From Gemmatimonadota bacterium (lineage in GTDB: Bacteria; Gemmatimonadota; Gemmatimonadetes; Gemmatimonadales; GWC2-71-9): 11,705 nucleotides of DNA. Shown piece by piece: positions 1 through 7,037 of this stretch. The stretch lies in contig JAOTWK010000067.1 of NCBI GenBank assembly GCA_029862935.1, forward strand, positions 1 through 11,705, written 5' to 3'. A program made the position numbers and the translations under genes. Numbering within the stretch: position 1 is the first letter of the stretch; every line of letters begins with the position of its first letter. A model generated the notes under the pieces. The model ran no database searches. It worked only from the letters and a program-made list of their open reading frames with translations, and was not told the DNA's origin.

Positions 1-1780
1 AGATGACGTTGGCAACAAGGGGTGACGGAGAGATCGACGTCAGGCTGCAGTGATACTCCGCCCCCGTGTTGTCGGGGGTGATGCCCCCACTCTGTCCCTG
101 TACTCGCTTGACCGGATCGTTGGTTGTCAGATCGGGACTGATGATGGTCCAGGTGTCCCCACCATCGGTTGTCTTGAACACATACTGCGCACCGAAATAG
201 AGGGTCTGCGGATCATGCGGTGACATGACCATCGGGGCCGACCAGTTATACCGAAACTCTCTGCCACCTTGTCGCTCCGCCCGCGGAACCACTGCTTCGT
301 AGTTGGTGATATTGACGGGATTCGGGCCGCCGCGCGTGACGGTGCGGGTCGGCACATCATATTGCATGAAGTTGCCGTTTTCGGACGACGTGTAGAGTCG
401 ACGCCAGTCGGTGGGATCGATCTGGATGTCTTGCCCGTCCCCCCAATGAAGCTTCCAGTTGTAGTCGCTCAGGATTCCACGAATGTCCCGCGCCAAACTT
501 GGCCCCCCATACGTCCCGTTGTCCTGGAGCCCGCCGTACACAAAATACGGATCTCGCCTGTCTACACCGATCCGGTAGTACTGCGCGATGGGCAAGTTGT
601 CGAGGAAGAAGAAGTGCTCGCCGTGGTCGAACGTCAGGTGAAAGCCCTTGTCGTCGCCAATGTAGTAGCGATCGCCATCGTTGGGATCGATCCACATCGC
701 GTGGAAGTCCCCGTGAATTTCCTGGTCCTCGCTGCCGTTGCGTAGCGTCTTCCCACCATCCTCCGATACCATGAACCGCGTGGTCAACAGGTACACTCGC
801 TGATCGTCGGTCGGGTTGATGCGGATCTGGCTGTAGTAGAACGGCCTGTTGTTGTACGTGTTGACGTACGTCCAGCTCGCTCCCCCGTCTTCGGAGCGGT
901 ATACACCAGACCCCGGTCGGCTCAGGTCATCGGTCCGCTCTGCCTCGACGAGTGCCATCACGATTTGGGGATCGTACCGGTAGATCGCGAGACCGATCCG
1001 GCCGGTTTCACTCGTAGGCAGCCCCGTGGTCAACTCGCTCCACGTGGCGCCTCCATCGGTTGATTTGAAGATGCCACCATTGGGACCGCCACTGTGAAAC
1101 GTCCATGGCTGCCGCAGTCGGTGATAGAACGCCGCATACAACACGTTCGGATCGGTCGGATGCATGACGAGGTCGGTGCACCCGGTCTTGCCATCGTTCG
1201 GGAGTCCGCCCGTCAGTTTCTTCCATGTGTCGCCACCGTCGGTCGTTTTCAACAGACCACGCTCGCCGCTATATCCCCAGAGGTGCCCGACGGCACACGT
1301 GTAGACGACGTCGGGATTGCTGAGGTGCGGTATCACGCGAGCGATTTGGTGCGTCGAGCGGAGTCCTTTGTGAGCAAACGTCTCGCCGCCGTCGGTCGAC
1401 TTGTAGATCCCGTCACCCCACGCAACGCTGTTCCGGTTGTTCGCTTCACCGGTCCCCACCCACACAATGTCGGGGTCCGGTTGAAACAGCCCGATGTCAC
1501 CAATCGAGGCCGAGCCATAGTTGGTGAAGATCGGTGTCCACGTGTTCCCGGCATTGGTCGTTTTCCAGACCCCACCCGACGCAGCGGCGACATATACGAT
1601 CTTGAAATCGCGCTCCACCGCCTCCACGTCCGACACTCGGCCGCCCATATTCGCCGGTCCGATGTTGCGAGGCACGAACCGCTGCAAGATCTGCTCGTCC
1701 GTCGCCTGCCCCTCGAGCGACAGCGGCGTCGCTGTTAGGACACCCACCAGCACGAAGATGGAAAACGTCACACCACGCAT
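1..1780 (-). CDS. Secreted sortilin/VPS10-like BNR (Asp-box) beta-propeller protein, C-terminus cut off by window edge
   Basis: The reading frame is open from an ATG at 1780 to the window edge, giving 593 residues with no stop. Residues 1-26 are a likely Sec signal peptide: R2, a hydrophobic stretch at about 5-20, and cleavage near EGQA/T. The mature protein opens with RNIGPANMGGRVSDV (38-52), a family hallmark. Asp-box motifs (S/T-x-D-x-G-x-T-W) recur at about residues 74-81, 128-135, 179-186, 240-247, 296-303, 339-345 and 537-544, each forming a propeller-blade turn. The family is often labelled glycosyl hydrolase or WD40/YVTN/BNR repeat protein and usually runs to roughly 1000 residues, so about 400 lie off the left edge. 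It should be exported to the periplasm or cell surface. Substrate and enzymatic activity are unknown; I see no proven sialidase active site. The start is supported by an SD sequence 5 bases upstream. It lies 58 bases downstream of the DUF6526 gene, in the same direction. Confidence 0.88.
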   Translation of the reverse strand, partial: MRGVTFSIFVLVGVLTATPLSLEGQATDEQILQRFVPRNIGPANMGGRVSDVEAVERDFKIVYVAAASGGVWKTTNAGNTWTPIFTNYGSASIGDIGLFQPDPDIVWVGTGEANNRNSVAWGDGIYKSTDGGETFAHKGLRSTHQIARVIPHLSNPDVVYTCAVGHLWGYSGERGLLKTTDGGDTWKKLTGGLPNDGKTGCTDLVMHPTDPNVLYAAFYHRLRQPWTFHSGGPNGGIFKSTDGGATWSELTTGLPTSETGRIGLAIYRYDPQIVMALVEAERTDDLSRPGSGVYRSEDGGASWTYVNTYNNRPFYYSQIRINPTDDQRVYLLTTRFMVSEDGGKTLRNGSEDQEIHGDFHAMWIDPNDGDRYYIGDDKGFHLTFDHGEHFFFLDNLPIAQYYRIGVDRRDPYFVYGGLQDNGTYGGPSLARDIRGILSDYNWKLHWGDGQDIQIDPTDWRRLYTSSENGNFMQYDVPTRTVTRGGPNPVNITNYEAVVPRAERQGGREFRYNWSAPMVMSPHDPQTLYFGAQYVFKTTDGGDTWTIISPDLTTNDPVKRVQGQSGGITPDNTGAEYHCSLTSISPSPLVANVI

Positions 1781-1783
1781 ATG

Positions 1784-1791
1784 CCCCTCCC
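1784..1791 (-). promoter_or_regulatory. Ribosome binding site of the BNR propeller gene
   Basis: On the minus strand GGGAGGGG ends 3 bases before the ATG at 1780, placing the GGAGG core at a usual 5-base spacing. This fixes the start. The G-rich element is also the last unit, in register, of the 7-base repeat array at 1784-1832. Confidence 0.7.
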
Positions 1792-1832
1792 GTATCCCTT
1801 ACGCCTTACGCCTGGTCCCGTATCCCGTATCC
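1784..1832. repeat. Heptamer repeat array A (CGTATCC / CTTACGC family)
   Basis: Seven consecutive 7-base units in perfect register fill most of the 58-base gap between the DUF6526 and BNR genes. Plus-strand units start at 1784 (CCCCTCC), 1791 (CGTATCC), 1798 and 1805 (CTTACGC twice), 1812 (CTGGTCC), 1819 and 1826 (CGTATCC twice). Most variation is in the middle of the unit; every unit begins and ends with C. On the transcribed-sense strand it is G-rich, with GGG every 7 bases in places. No promoter or terminator is otherwise visible in this gap. Confidence 0.85.
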
Positions 1833-1838
1833 GGCGAC

Positions 1839-2279
1839 TCAAATCCGATGCTCATCCGCCCGCCAATCAATGATCAATTTTTTGATTGCCTCCTTGTCCT
1901 TGATGTGCTCGTCCAACACCCGCTTGGCGAGCTCAGGTAGCTCGGCGTCACTCGCAAACCGCAACCCGACCATCTGTCCGACCGTGAACTCTGAGATGCG
2001 CGGCTTGAGCGCATCCGGCAGCAGCCGCTCGAACCGCAGCCGCTCTTCCACACGGATCACCCGATCCTGCACGCCTGTCGCAAACGTCCGGAGGTACCAG
2101 AAGATGATCAACAGCGCCAGCGCAGTCAGAACGTACACGATGCTCGCAAAGCCGAACTCCTTGATCAGGCGCGAGACTGCGTACCCCAGATTGAGTAACA
2201 GCAAGATTGGGAGCACAAAGTGGTAGAGTGGAACGTACCTGCGGTGCGCTGTGTAGCTCTGGGTTTCCTGCCTGGGCAT
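1839..2279 (-). CDS. DUF6526 family small membrane protein
   Basis: This 146-residue protein of unknown function matches my recollection of DUF6526: a short polar N-terminus with HRRYVP (12-17) and LYHFVLP, then two membrane helices at about 17-37 and 44-64. A soluble tail follows, containing VQDRVIRVEERLR (70-82), RFASDAELPELAKR (107-120) and an ending WRADEHRI. The tail is charged and helical, probably cytoplasmic. An upstream ATG at 2336 in the same frame would add 19 residues. I prefer 2279 because AAGGA sits 7 bases before it, the family starts close to the HRRYVP motif, and the extra N-terminus looks untypical. It lies 130 bases downstream of the desaturase and 58 bases upstream of the BNR gene, so it could belong to one transcript. 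Function cannot be stated. Confidence 0.82.
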   Translation of the reverse strand: MPRQETQSYTAHRRYVPLYHFVLPILLLLNLGYAVSRLIKEFGFASIVYVLTALALLIIFWYLRTFATGVQDRVIRVEERLRFERLLPDALKPRISEFTVGQMVGLRFASDAELPELAKRVLDEHIKDKEAIKKLIIDWRADEHRI

Positions 2280-2286
2280 GGGAGCT

Positions 2287-2292
2287 TCCTTT
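2287..2292 (-). promoter_or_regulatory. Ribosome binding site of the DUF6526 gene
   Basis: AAAGGA on the minus strand lies 7 bases before the ATG at 2279. It decides in favour of this start over the in-frame ATG at 2336. Confidence 0.55.
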
Positions 2293-2345
2293 GATTGATG
2301 CACGAATGAACGGTGAGACGCCCGGGTGACCCACATGAGCGCCCC

Positions 2346-2429
2346 CGTACTCCTTGAGCCTTACCGCCTACACCTTCAACCTTCGTTCGTATCCCGTGTC
2401 CCGTATCCCCTATCCCTTTCTCTCCCTCC
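2346..2429. repeat. Heptamer repeat array B, running into the 3' end of the desaturase gene
   Basis: Twelve consecutive 7-base units can be laid out in one register. Plus-strand units start at 2346 (CGTACTC), 2353 (CTTGAGC), 2360 (CTTACCG), 2367 (CCTACAC), 2374 (CTTCAAC), 2381 (CTTCGTT), 2388 (CGTATCC), 2395 (CGTGTCC), 2402 (CGTATCC), 2409 (CCTATCC), 2416 (CTTTCTC) and 2423 (TCCCTCC). The central four units are near-identical; the outer ones are degenerate. The array crosses the desaturase stop codon (2412-2410) and includes its last five or six codons. The rest of the gap, 2280-2345, holds the DUF6526 RBS and no other recognisable element. Confidence 0.8.
2393..2426 (-). other. Canonical G-quadruplex motif spanning the desaturase stop codon
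   Basis: Read on the minus (sense) strand, five G-tracts of 3-4 occur at 2426-2424, 2416-2414, 2410-2407, 2402-2400 and 2395-2393. The loops between them are 7, 3, 4 and 4 bases. This satisfies the usual G3+N1-7 rule with one spare tract. The motif would be present in the mRNA as well as the DNA. The pattern is read directly; folding is inference. Confidence 0.6.
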
Positions 2430-3468
2430 ACGACTTCGGCACAGCTTCAGCCTTTGTCGGTACAATGGCATCGGCTTCTTCTCCTTGCGCCGCGAGTCGC
2501 CGACGGATCCGCCTGAGGTCTCGAAAGCGCACGAGCTGTTTTCCTTCCTCATCCCACAGGCTGAGCCAGAGCGTCTTGATGCTGCCAAACAGGGTCAATC
2601 GCGTGACCTCGTGTAGCTCTGGATTCTCGTTGTAACAGCGCTGGAGATGATAGTTGGGAATGCGGCTCGACACATGGTGGATGTGATGCAGGCCGATATT
2701 GGCCGTGAACCACTGGAGAATCTTCGGCATGACGAGCAGCGATGCGCCTTCGAGACCGGCGGCGTAATAGTCCCAAGTCTCTTTGTAACGCCAGTAGGTG
2801 TCCTCGTACTGGTGCTGCACGTAGAAGAGGTATACGCCGATCGAGCCTGCGATGAGCGTGATCGGAAGCTGGATCATCAAGAACCTATCGAGCCCAACGG
2901 TGAGCCACATAACGGCGACAACCGTGATGAGCGCCAGATTGGTGCCGTGGACGCTGCGCCACTCACGCTTCCACGTGCGGGGGGTGTCCGTCGGGAAACG
3001 ATGTTTGATGATGAACTGGAACGCAGGGCCAATCAGCATCATCACCGCAGGATGGCGATACAGCCGATACAGTGCACGCTTGGAACGTGATCGGCTCAGG
3101 TACTCGCGCACGGTGAGCGTATCGATGTCGCCGAAGCTCCGTGTGTCGAGATTGCCAGAGCCCGCGTGGTGGATTGCATGGGTCCGGCGCCAATAGGCAT
3201 ACGGCACGAGCGTCAACACGCCAATGACCCGTCCGACCCAGTCATTGAACTTCCGTGACTTGAAGAACGAACCATGGCCACAGTCGTGCTGGAACATGAA
3301 CATCCGCACCACGAAGAGCGCGGTCGGCACGGCAAGCAGCAGCGTGAGCCAATATCCCACACGCAAGCTCCACAACATCAGGAGCCACATACCCACGAAG
3401 GGGACGGTCGTGTTCACGAGCTGAAACGCGCTGCGCCACCGTTCCGGCTTGCGGTACGGCGCGAGCAT
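2410..3468 (-). CDS. Membrane fatty acid desaturase (DesA-like acyl-lipid desaturase family)
   Basis: This 352-residue di-iron membrane enzyme should introduce a double bond into fatty acyl chains, tuning membrane fluidity. The three histidine boxes are complete: HDCGH at 61-65, HAIHH at 97-101 and HHIHH at 261-265. An additional conserved-looking H219 lies in VQHQYED. Hydrophobic segments fall at about 21-57, 80-95, 176-193 and 197-215, the usual pattern of paired helices with all His boxes on the cytoplasmic side. Length and box spacing suit the Delta12/omega-6-like group, but regiospecificity cannot be read. The ATG at 3468 has only a weak SD. In-frame codons reading NTDTSPNWNA continue upstream and resemble the family N-terminus, so translation may begin further upstream (possibly CTG at 3501-3499), within a heptamer array. 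The stop codon TAG lies inside array B. It is 121 bases downstream of the propeller lipoprotein. Confidence 0.92.
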   Translation of the reverse strand: MLAPYRKPERWRSAFQLVNTTVPFVGMWLLMLWSLRVGYWLTLLLAVPTALFVVRMFMFQHDCGHGSFFKSRKFNDWVGRVIGVLTLVPYAYWRRTHAIHHAGSGNLDTRSFGDIDTLTVREYLSRSRSKRALYRLYRHPAVMMLIGPAFQFIIKHRFPTDTPRTWKREWRSVHGTNLALITVVAVMWLTVGLDRFLMIQLPITLIAGSIGVYLFYVQHQYEDTYWRYKETWDYYAAGLEGASLLVMPKILQWFTANIGLHHIHHVSSRIPNYHLQRCYNENPELHEVTRLTLFGSIKTLWLSLWDEEGKQLVRFRDLRRIRRRLAAQGEEADAIVPTKAEAVPKSWRERKG

Positions 3469-3498
3469 TGCGTTCCAGTTGGGGGAAGTATCGGTATT

Positions 3499-3588
3499 CA
3501 GTTTTCAGTCCTCAGTTTGTGGGCCATCAGCCGTCAGCCGTCAGCTCTCAGCGATTCCTCCGTATCTCGTATCCCGCATCCCGCAAGA
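3499..3588. repeat. Heptamer repeat array C: CAG-type units followed by CGTATCC-type units
   Basis: This array fills the gap between the propeller lipoprotein and the desaturase. Plus-strand CAG-type units start at 3499 (CAGTTTT), 3506 (CAGTCCT) and 3513 (CAGTTTG). After a 1-base slip come 3527 and 3534 (TCAGCCG twice), 3541 (TCAGCTC) and 3548 (TCAGCGA). CGTATCC-type units follow at 3561 (CGTATCT), 3568 (CGTATCC), 3575 (CGCATCC) and 3582 (CGCAAGA). It is the only place in the window where both unit families sit side by side. Its TCAG motifs give TGA codons in all three minus-strand frames. No other element is recognisable in the gap 3469-3589. Confidence 0.85.
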
Positions 3589-3589
3589 T

Positions 3590-5578
3590 TCACTTCCCAA
3601 TCAACCCTTCCACCGACACGCTCGCAATCTTCCGTTTCGCGTCGGCGCGGGTGAACACGAGCGTGCCGCCATCGGGCGTCCAGAAGACCGCGCCTTCTTC
3701 TTCGGACGTCTCCGTGAGCTCACGCCTCGTTCCGTCGGTCACAGAATACACGCCCAAGTCCCCTTGGAGCGGCCCACCCGTCCTGGCTGCGAACACATAC
3801 GCTATTTGAGACCCGTCGGGAGACCATCCCTGCGGGTACGCTACCTCGTATCCGTCCAGGATCCCTTGACTCGAGCCACCGTCGCTTGCCAGCAACATTG
3901 CTCCTACCTGTCCGCCGACCTCCACGGGCAGCGCAAGCATGTCGCCTAAGGGGGAAACGGCCTCGAACGAGAACTGGAGCACGCTCGTCTCATTCCACAG
4001 GGACTCGAGCGCCCCATCGGCAGAGAGCTTGCTGAGGGCAAGCTGGCCGGCAGCTCCGCCCACATGACCGACGAAGATGTCATCCTGCGACCGGCTCACC
4101 ACCACGTTGACGATCGTGCCAATCCGAGTCACACGCTGCGGCTCACCACCGGTCGCTGAGACCATCCACACGTCTTGGATGGGATCAGCCTCGTGATCTG
4201 TGAGAAAGTAGATACTCAGCCCATCCCTCGACCATTGCGGTCCGCTTTCCGACGCCGGCCAGTCGGTGAGCCGCACCGGTTCGCCACCCGCCGCGTCAAT
4301 GACCCAGATATCGTTACTGCCGCCGCGGTCGGACACGAACGCGACTTGCGCCCCGTCCGGCGAATACTGCGCCGCACTGTTGTTTCCTGTTCCAGCGACG
4401 AGCACGCGAGGCGTGCCTCCTGCCAACGGAACGATGAAGAGATCGGTCACGCCGCCGCCCGAAGGGCGGATATACAGCACATCGCTTCCGGACGGCGAAA
4501 TCCCCAGGGGGACAGCGCGTTCCGATTCTGGAGTCAGCCGTCGTTCAGTTCCATCCTCGAGCGAGCGGGTCCAGACGCTGAGGGTCGGAACACCCTTGTG
4601 GAAGGTCACGGCTGCCTTCTGCGGGTGCCACTGCAGATACCCTTCCTCGTCCTTGTCGTTCGTCACTCGCAGATCCGGACCACCCGCTGCCGGCGTGAGC
4701 CAGACATCCGTTTGACGCCCTCGCCGCGACATGAAGGCAATCCACTCCCCGTCAGGCGACCAGACTGGGTCGTAGTCGTCGCGGACATCCTTTGTCACCT
4801 GCCGATGCTCACCGCCGTCGACCGGGGCGACCCACACGTCCCTCGTGCCCGTGCGCCGAGATACATACAGAAGCTTCGCCCCATCGGGAGACCATGATGA
4901 ACGCCCCTCGGCGAGCGACTCGTAGCCCTCAGTTGTGAGCGGGCGGGCGTTCGTCCCGTTGCCGTCCGCGATGCCCAACGTCGAGCGTTCGCCTTGGGAC
5001 ACGGTGTACGCGATCTTCGAACCATCGGGCGACCATGCTCCGCAGGCCGCAGGCTCCCCAACCACCAGCGGTGCCGATTCGCCGCTCTCCAGATCGAGCA
5101 CATGGCATCCGACCCTCCCCCCTTGCCCGGTGGCCAAATACACCAGGCGATCACCGGCTGGGTGCCAGGGACCTGGATACTCGATTCCCGCACCGACCGT
5201 AACGCGACGCGGCGCCCCACCGTCAGCGTCAACGACCCACACATCGAGCAAGCTTGCCGCGTTCGAGCCGTATGCAATCGACCGGCTGTCGTATGACCAC
5301 TGCAGCGATGTCACGACCTCGCCGACCGCTGCCAGCTTCTTGGGGTTGCTCATGTCTTCGTCCGCCACCCACAGGTCATATCCCTCCGCCCCCAACTCCA
5401 GATACGCGATCCGACTGCCGTCCGGCGAGTATGCGCTCGCCAAGTGGTGGGCAGCGTCGGGGGTGAGGACTCGGTGCGTGGGCACGCCGCTTTCGCCATA
5501 CCCGCATCCGACCAATGCGACCGCTGCGCCCATCGCTATGTGCTTTGTAAGGTTTGCATTGGACATGATCCGGCTCAT
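3590..5578 (-). CDS. PD40/WD40-like (TolB-type) beta-propeller lipoprotein
   Basis: This 662-residue protein has a lipoprotein signal: K12 and H13, a short hydrophobic core, and lipobox LVGC with the lipidated cysteine at residue 25. The remainder is almost entirely PD40 blades of the WSPDGSxIAYx type, seen at about residues 50, 94, 138, 182, 229, 273, 317, 360, 405, 449, 585 and 633, with a degenerate one near 541. Twelve to thirteen blades suggest two six- or seven-bladed propellers in tandem. No catalytic C-terminal domain (for example an S9 peptidase) follows the blades, so it is probably a binding or scaffold protein anchored in a membrane and facing the periplasm. The ATG overlaps the stop of the upstream kinase as ATGA, and GGAG lies 7 bases before it, so the two are probably translationally coupled. 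This context suggests it senses or binds ligand for that kinase. Function is inferred, not shown. Confidence 0.85.
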   Translation of the reverse strand: MSRIMSNANLTKHIAMGAAVALVGCGYGESGVPTHRVLTPDAAHHLASAYSPDGSRIAYLELGAEGYDLWVADEDMSNPKKLAAVGEVVTSLQWSYDSRSIAYGSNAASLLDVWVVDADGGAPRRVTVGAGIEYPGPWHPAGDRLVYLATGQGGRVGCHVLDLESGESAPLVVGEPAACGAWSPDGSKIAYTVSQGERSTLGIADGNGTNARPLTTEGYESLAEGRSSWSPDGAKLLYVSRRTGTRDVWVAPVDGGEHRQVTKDVRDDYDPVWSPDGEWIAFMSRRGRQTDVWLTPAAGGPDLRVTNDKDEEGYLQWHPQKAAVTFHKGVPTLSVWTRSLEDGTERRLTPESERAVPLGISPSGSDVLYIRPSGGGVTDLFIVPLAGGTPRVLVAGTGNNSAAQYSPDGAQVAFVSDRGGSNDIWVIDAAGGEPVRLTDWPASESGPQWSRDGLSIYFLTDHEADPIQDVWMVSATGGEPQRVTRIGTIVNVVVSRSQDDIFVGHVGGAAGQLALSKLSADGALESLWNETSVLQFSFEAVSPLGDMLALPVEVGGQVGAMLLASDGGSSQGILDGYEVAYPQGWSPDGSQIAYVFAARTGGPLQGDLGVYSVTDGTRRELTETSEEEGAVFWTPDGGTLVFTRADAKRKIASVSVEGLIGK

Positions 5579-6990
5579 CCACCTTCTCCAGCTAACGCCG
5601 TCGATTCAGGTTGACTGAGGATCTCTACAATCGCCTCCGCAATCTGCGTCACCACCTCATTTTGTGCGGAAAGCACGTCTCGTACGTCTTGCTCGTACAT
5701 CTCCGACCATAAATGCTGCGCCGTGTTCGGGTCCACGAACTGGACTGTGATCCGCATGACGTCGCCAGCCCGGAACACCGTCGCCTCGACCACCGCATCC
5801 AGATCCAACTCTCGAGCAATGTCCCGCGTCGGAACGTCCCGATACGGCAGCACCGCTGAGCGCGGGACAACCGTCACGACGTCGAGCTGGGCCAGCGAGT
5901 TCGTGAGTGCATCCTGCATCCCCAGCACGAACACGTCGTCCTGTCCCGAGATATCCTCGATCGGCAACACGGCAATGCGGTCAATCCCGCCATCGCCCCC
6001 GTCACCCGTCGCCACAAGCCACGCACCCACGCCGCCTACCACGATCACTGCGGCCGCAACCGAAGGAATCCACCAGCGGCGGGCGCCTCTCGTGCGCCGC
6101 GGCAAGGGCTGCACAGGGTGCGTGTCTGCCGGCGTCACGCCACCGGTCGGCGTCGTGACCGCCGACTCCAAGTCGTGGAGCATCGCCTCTGCAGTCTGCC
6201 AGCGATCGTCCGGGTCCTTCTCGAGGCACTGCATGATCGCATTGACAACTGGTGCTGGAACACCAGTGCGAAGCTCCTCGATTGGCGGGGGCTGCTGCAA
6301 CACTTGGGCAGAGAGCACGGCCTGCGCGGTCTTTCCGGTGAACGGGGCTTTGCCCGTCAGCATCTCGTACGCGAGCACACCGATCGCGTAGATATCGGCG
6401 CGGTGGTCGACATTCTCGTCTGCCGTGGCCTGTTCAGGTGCCATGTAGTGCGGTGTGCCAACTGCCATGCCCATGGTAGTGAGCTTCTCACCGCCCGACG
6501 CACTCACGGCCTTTGCGACACCAAAATCGGTCACCACCGCGTGGCGACCCGACAGCATCACGTTGTCCGGCTTGATGTCGCGATGGACAATGCCGCGCGC
6601 GTGGGCATACGCGAGCGCATCGACGACTTGTTTCAGAATTCGGGTCGCATCATTGATCGGGAGAGCACCCTCACGGTCGATGCGTGCGCGGAGCGACTCG
6701 CCCTCCACAAACGGCATCACGTAATAGAGGAATCCCCCAATCTCACCCGAGTCGTGAAGCGGCAGAATATGTGGGTGCTGGAACTTGGCGACGATACTGA
6801 TCTCGCGCGGGAATCGGTCGGGCCCCAACGCAGCTGCCATCTCGGGCCGCAACACCTTGAGCGCGACCTTGCGGTCGTGCTTCAAGTCATTGGCCAGATA
6901 GACCGTCGCCATCCCGCCGGCACCGACTTCCCGCTCAATGCGGTACCTGCCGCTCATGGCCGCGGTGAGGCGCTCGAGTTGGTCGGACAT
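5575..6990 (-). CDS. Transmembrane Hanks-type Ser/Thr protein kinase with C-terminal TolB-like domain
   Basis: This 471-residue kinase phosphorylates Ser/Thr on unknown targets. The catalytic domain spans about 16-275 and looks fully active: glycine loop GAGGMA (23-28), lysine K45 in VALKVL, alphaC E63, HRDIKPDN (136-143), DFG (155-157), activation-loop T171/T172 and APE (184-186). A basic juxtamembrane stretch with RRTRGARRWW precedes one membrane helix at about 308-327. The extracytoplasmic part (about 338-458) begins RIAVLPIEDISGQ and is the TolB N-terminal-like (COG5616-type) domain. In many relatives TPR repeats follow; here the protein stops straight after it. Its kinase domain is closely related to that of the 990-residue kinase upstream, indicating duplication. 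The ATGA overlap with the propeller lipoprotein gene indicates coupling. The start at 6990 fits the family N-terminus although the SD is weak; ATG at position 12 is less likely. Confidence 0.93.
   Translation of the reverse strand: MSDQLERLTAAMSGRYRIEREVGAGGMATVYLANDLKHDRKVALKVLRPEMAAALGPDRFPREISIVAKFQHPHILPLHDSGEIGGFLYYVMPFVEGESLRARIDREGALPINDATRILKQVVDALAYAHARGIVHRDIKPDNVMLSGRHAVVTDFGVAKAVSASGGEKLTTMGMAVGTPHYMAPEQATADENVDHRADIYAIGVLAYEMLTGKAPFTGKTAQAVLSAQVLQQPPPIEELRTGVPAPVVNAIMQCLEKDPDDRWQTAEAMLHDLESAVTTPTGGVTPADTHPVQPLPRRTRGARRWWIPSVAAAVIVVGGVGAWLVATGDGGDGGIDRIAVLPIEDISGQDDVFVLGMQDALTNSLAQLDVVTVVPRSAVLPYRDVPTRDIARELDLDAVVEATVFRAGDVMRITVQFVDPNTAQHLWSEMYEQDVRDVLSAQNEVVTQIAEAIVEILSQPESTALAGEGG
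5586..5589 (-). promoter_or_regulatory. Ribosome binding site of the propeller lipoprotein gene, inside the kinase gene
   Basis: GGAG on the minus strand lies 7 bases before the ATG at 5578, within the last codons of the kinase. With the ATGA stop/start overlap (5578-5575) it supports this start over the in-frame ATG at 5566 and suggests termination-reinitiation. Confidence 0.6.
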
Positions 6991-6999
6991 AGACCACTA

Positions 7000-7027
7000 A
7001 GTTTACCTGCTAAGGCAGGATTTTGAA
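7000..7027 (-). promoter_or_regulatory. Weak candidate sigma70-type promoter for the 471-residue kinase
   Basis: On the minus strand TTCAAA (7027-7022) and TAAACT (7005-7000) are separated by 16 bases; each matches 4 of 6 consensus positions. The downstream edge is 9 bases from the ATG at 6990, so a transcript would be almost leaderless, which would agree with the lack of a strong SD. A 5-base-pair hairpin (CCTGC/GCAGG, 4-base loop, 7006-7019) fills most of the spacer. This is a visual match only, and promoters of this lineage may differ. Confidence 0.22.
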
Positions 7028-7037
7028 GGCGGGCGTG

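Noticed and set aside
269..745. Plus-strand open frame of 158 codons
   Set aside because: It is opposite the Asp-box gene, which reads through the whole region with repeated family motifs.
2280..2336. Upstream ATG at 2336 as start of the DUF6526 gene
   Set aside because: The ATG at 2279 has a well-spaced AAGGA and fits the family N-terminus; the 19 extra residues look untypical.
3499..3588. Repeat arrays read as a CRISPR
   Set aside because: The units are 7 bases, contiguous and degenerate, without spacers or cas genes.
4175..4897. Plus-strand open frame of 240 codons opposite the propeller lipoprotein
   Set aside because: It lies wholly within a strongly supported PD40 gene, has an Arg/Pro-rich composition typical of shadows, and shows no recognisable domain.
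3590..5578. PD40 lipoprotein as an S9 (prolyl oligopeptidase-type) peptidase
   Set aside because: The blades run to the C-terminus, with no alpha/beta-hydrolase domain and no GxSxGG nucleophile motif visible after them.
5575..5700. The shorter kinase as a truncated pseudogene lacking TPR repeats
   Set aside because: All catalytic motifs are intact, the TolB-like domain appears complete, and the stop forms a clean ATGA overlap with a gene that has a good SD.
7006..7019. Hairpin CCTGC/GCAGG as an intrinsic terminator
   Set aside because: The stem is only 5 base pairs and no T-run follows on the minus strand.
6118..7026. Plus-strand open frame of 302 codons antisense to the 471-residue kinase
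   Set aside because: It is the antisense shadow of conserved kinase codons in high-GC DNA. A matching shadow occurs opposite the other kinase at 9397-10158 with similar sequence, as expected from the sense-strand similarity. Sense products have complete domains; the antisense ones show none.
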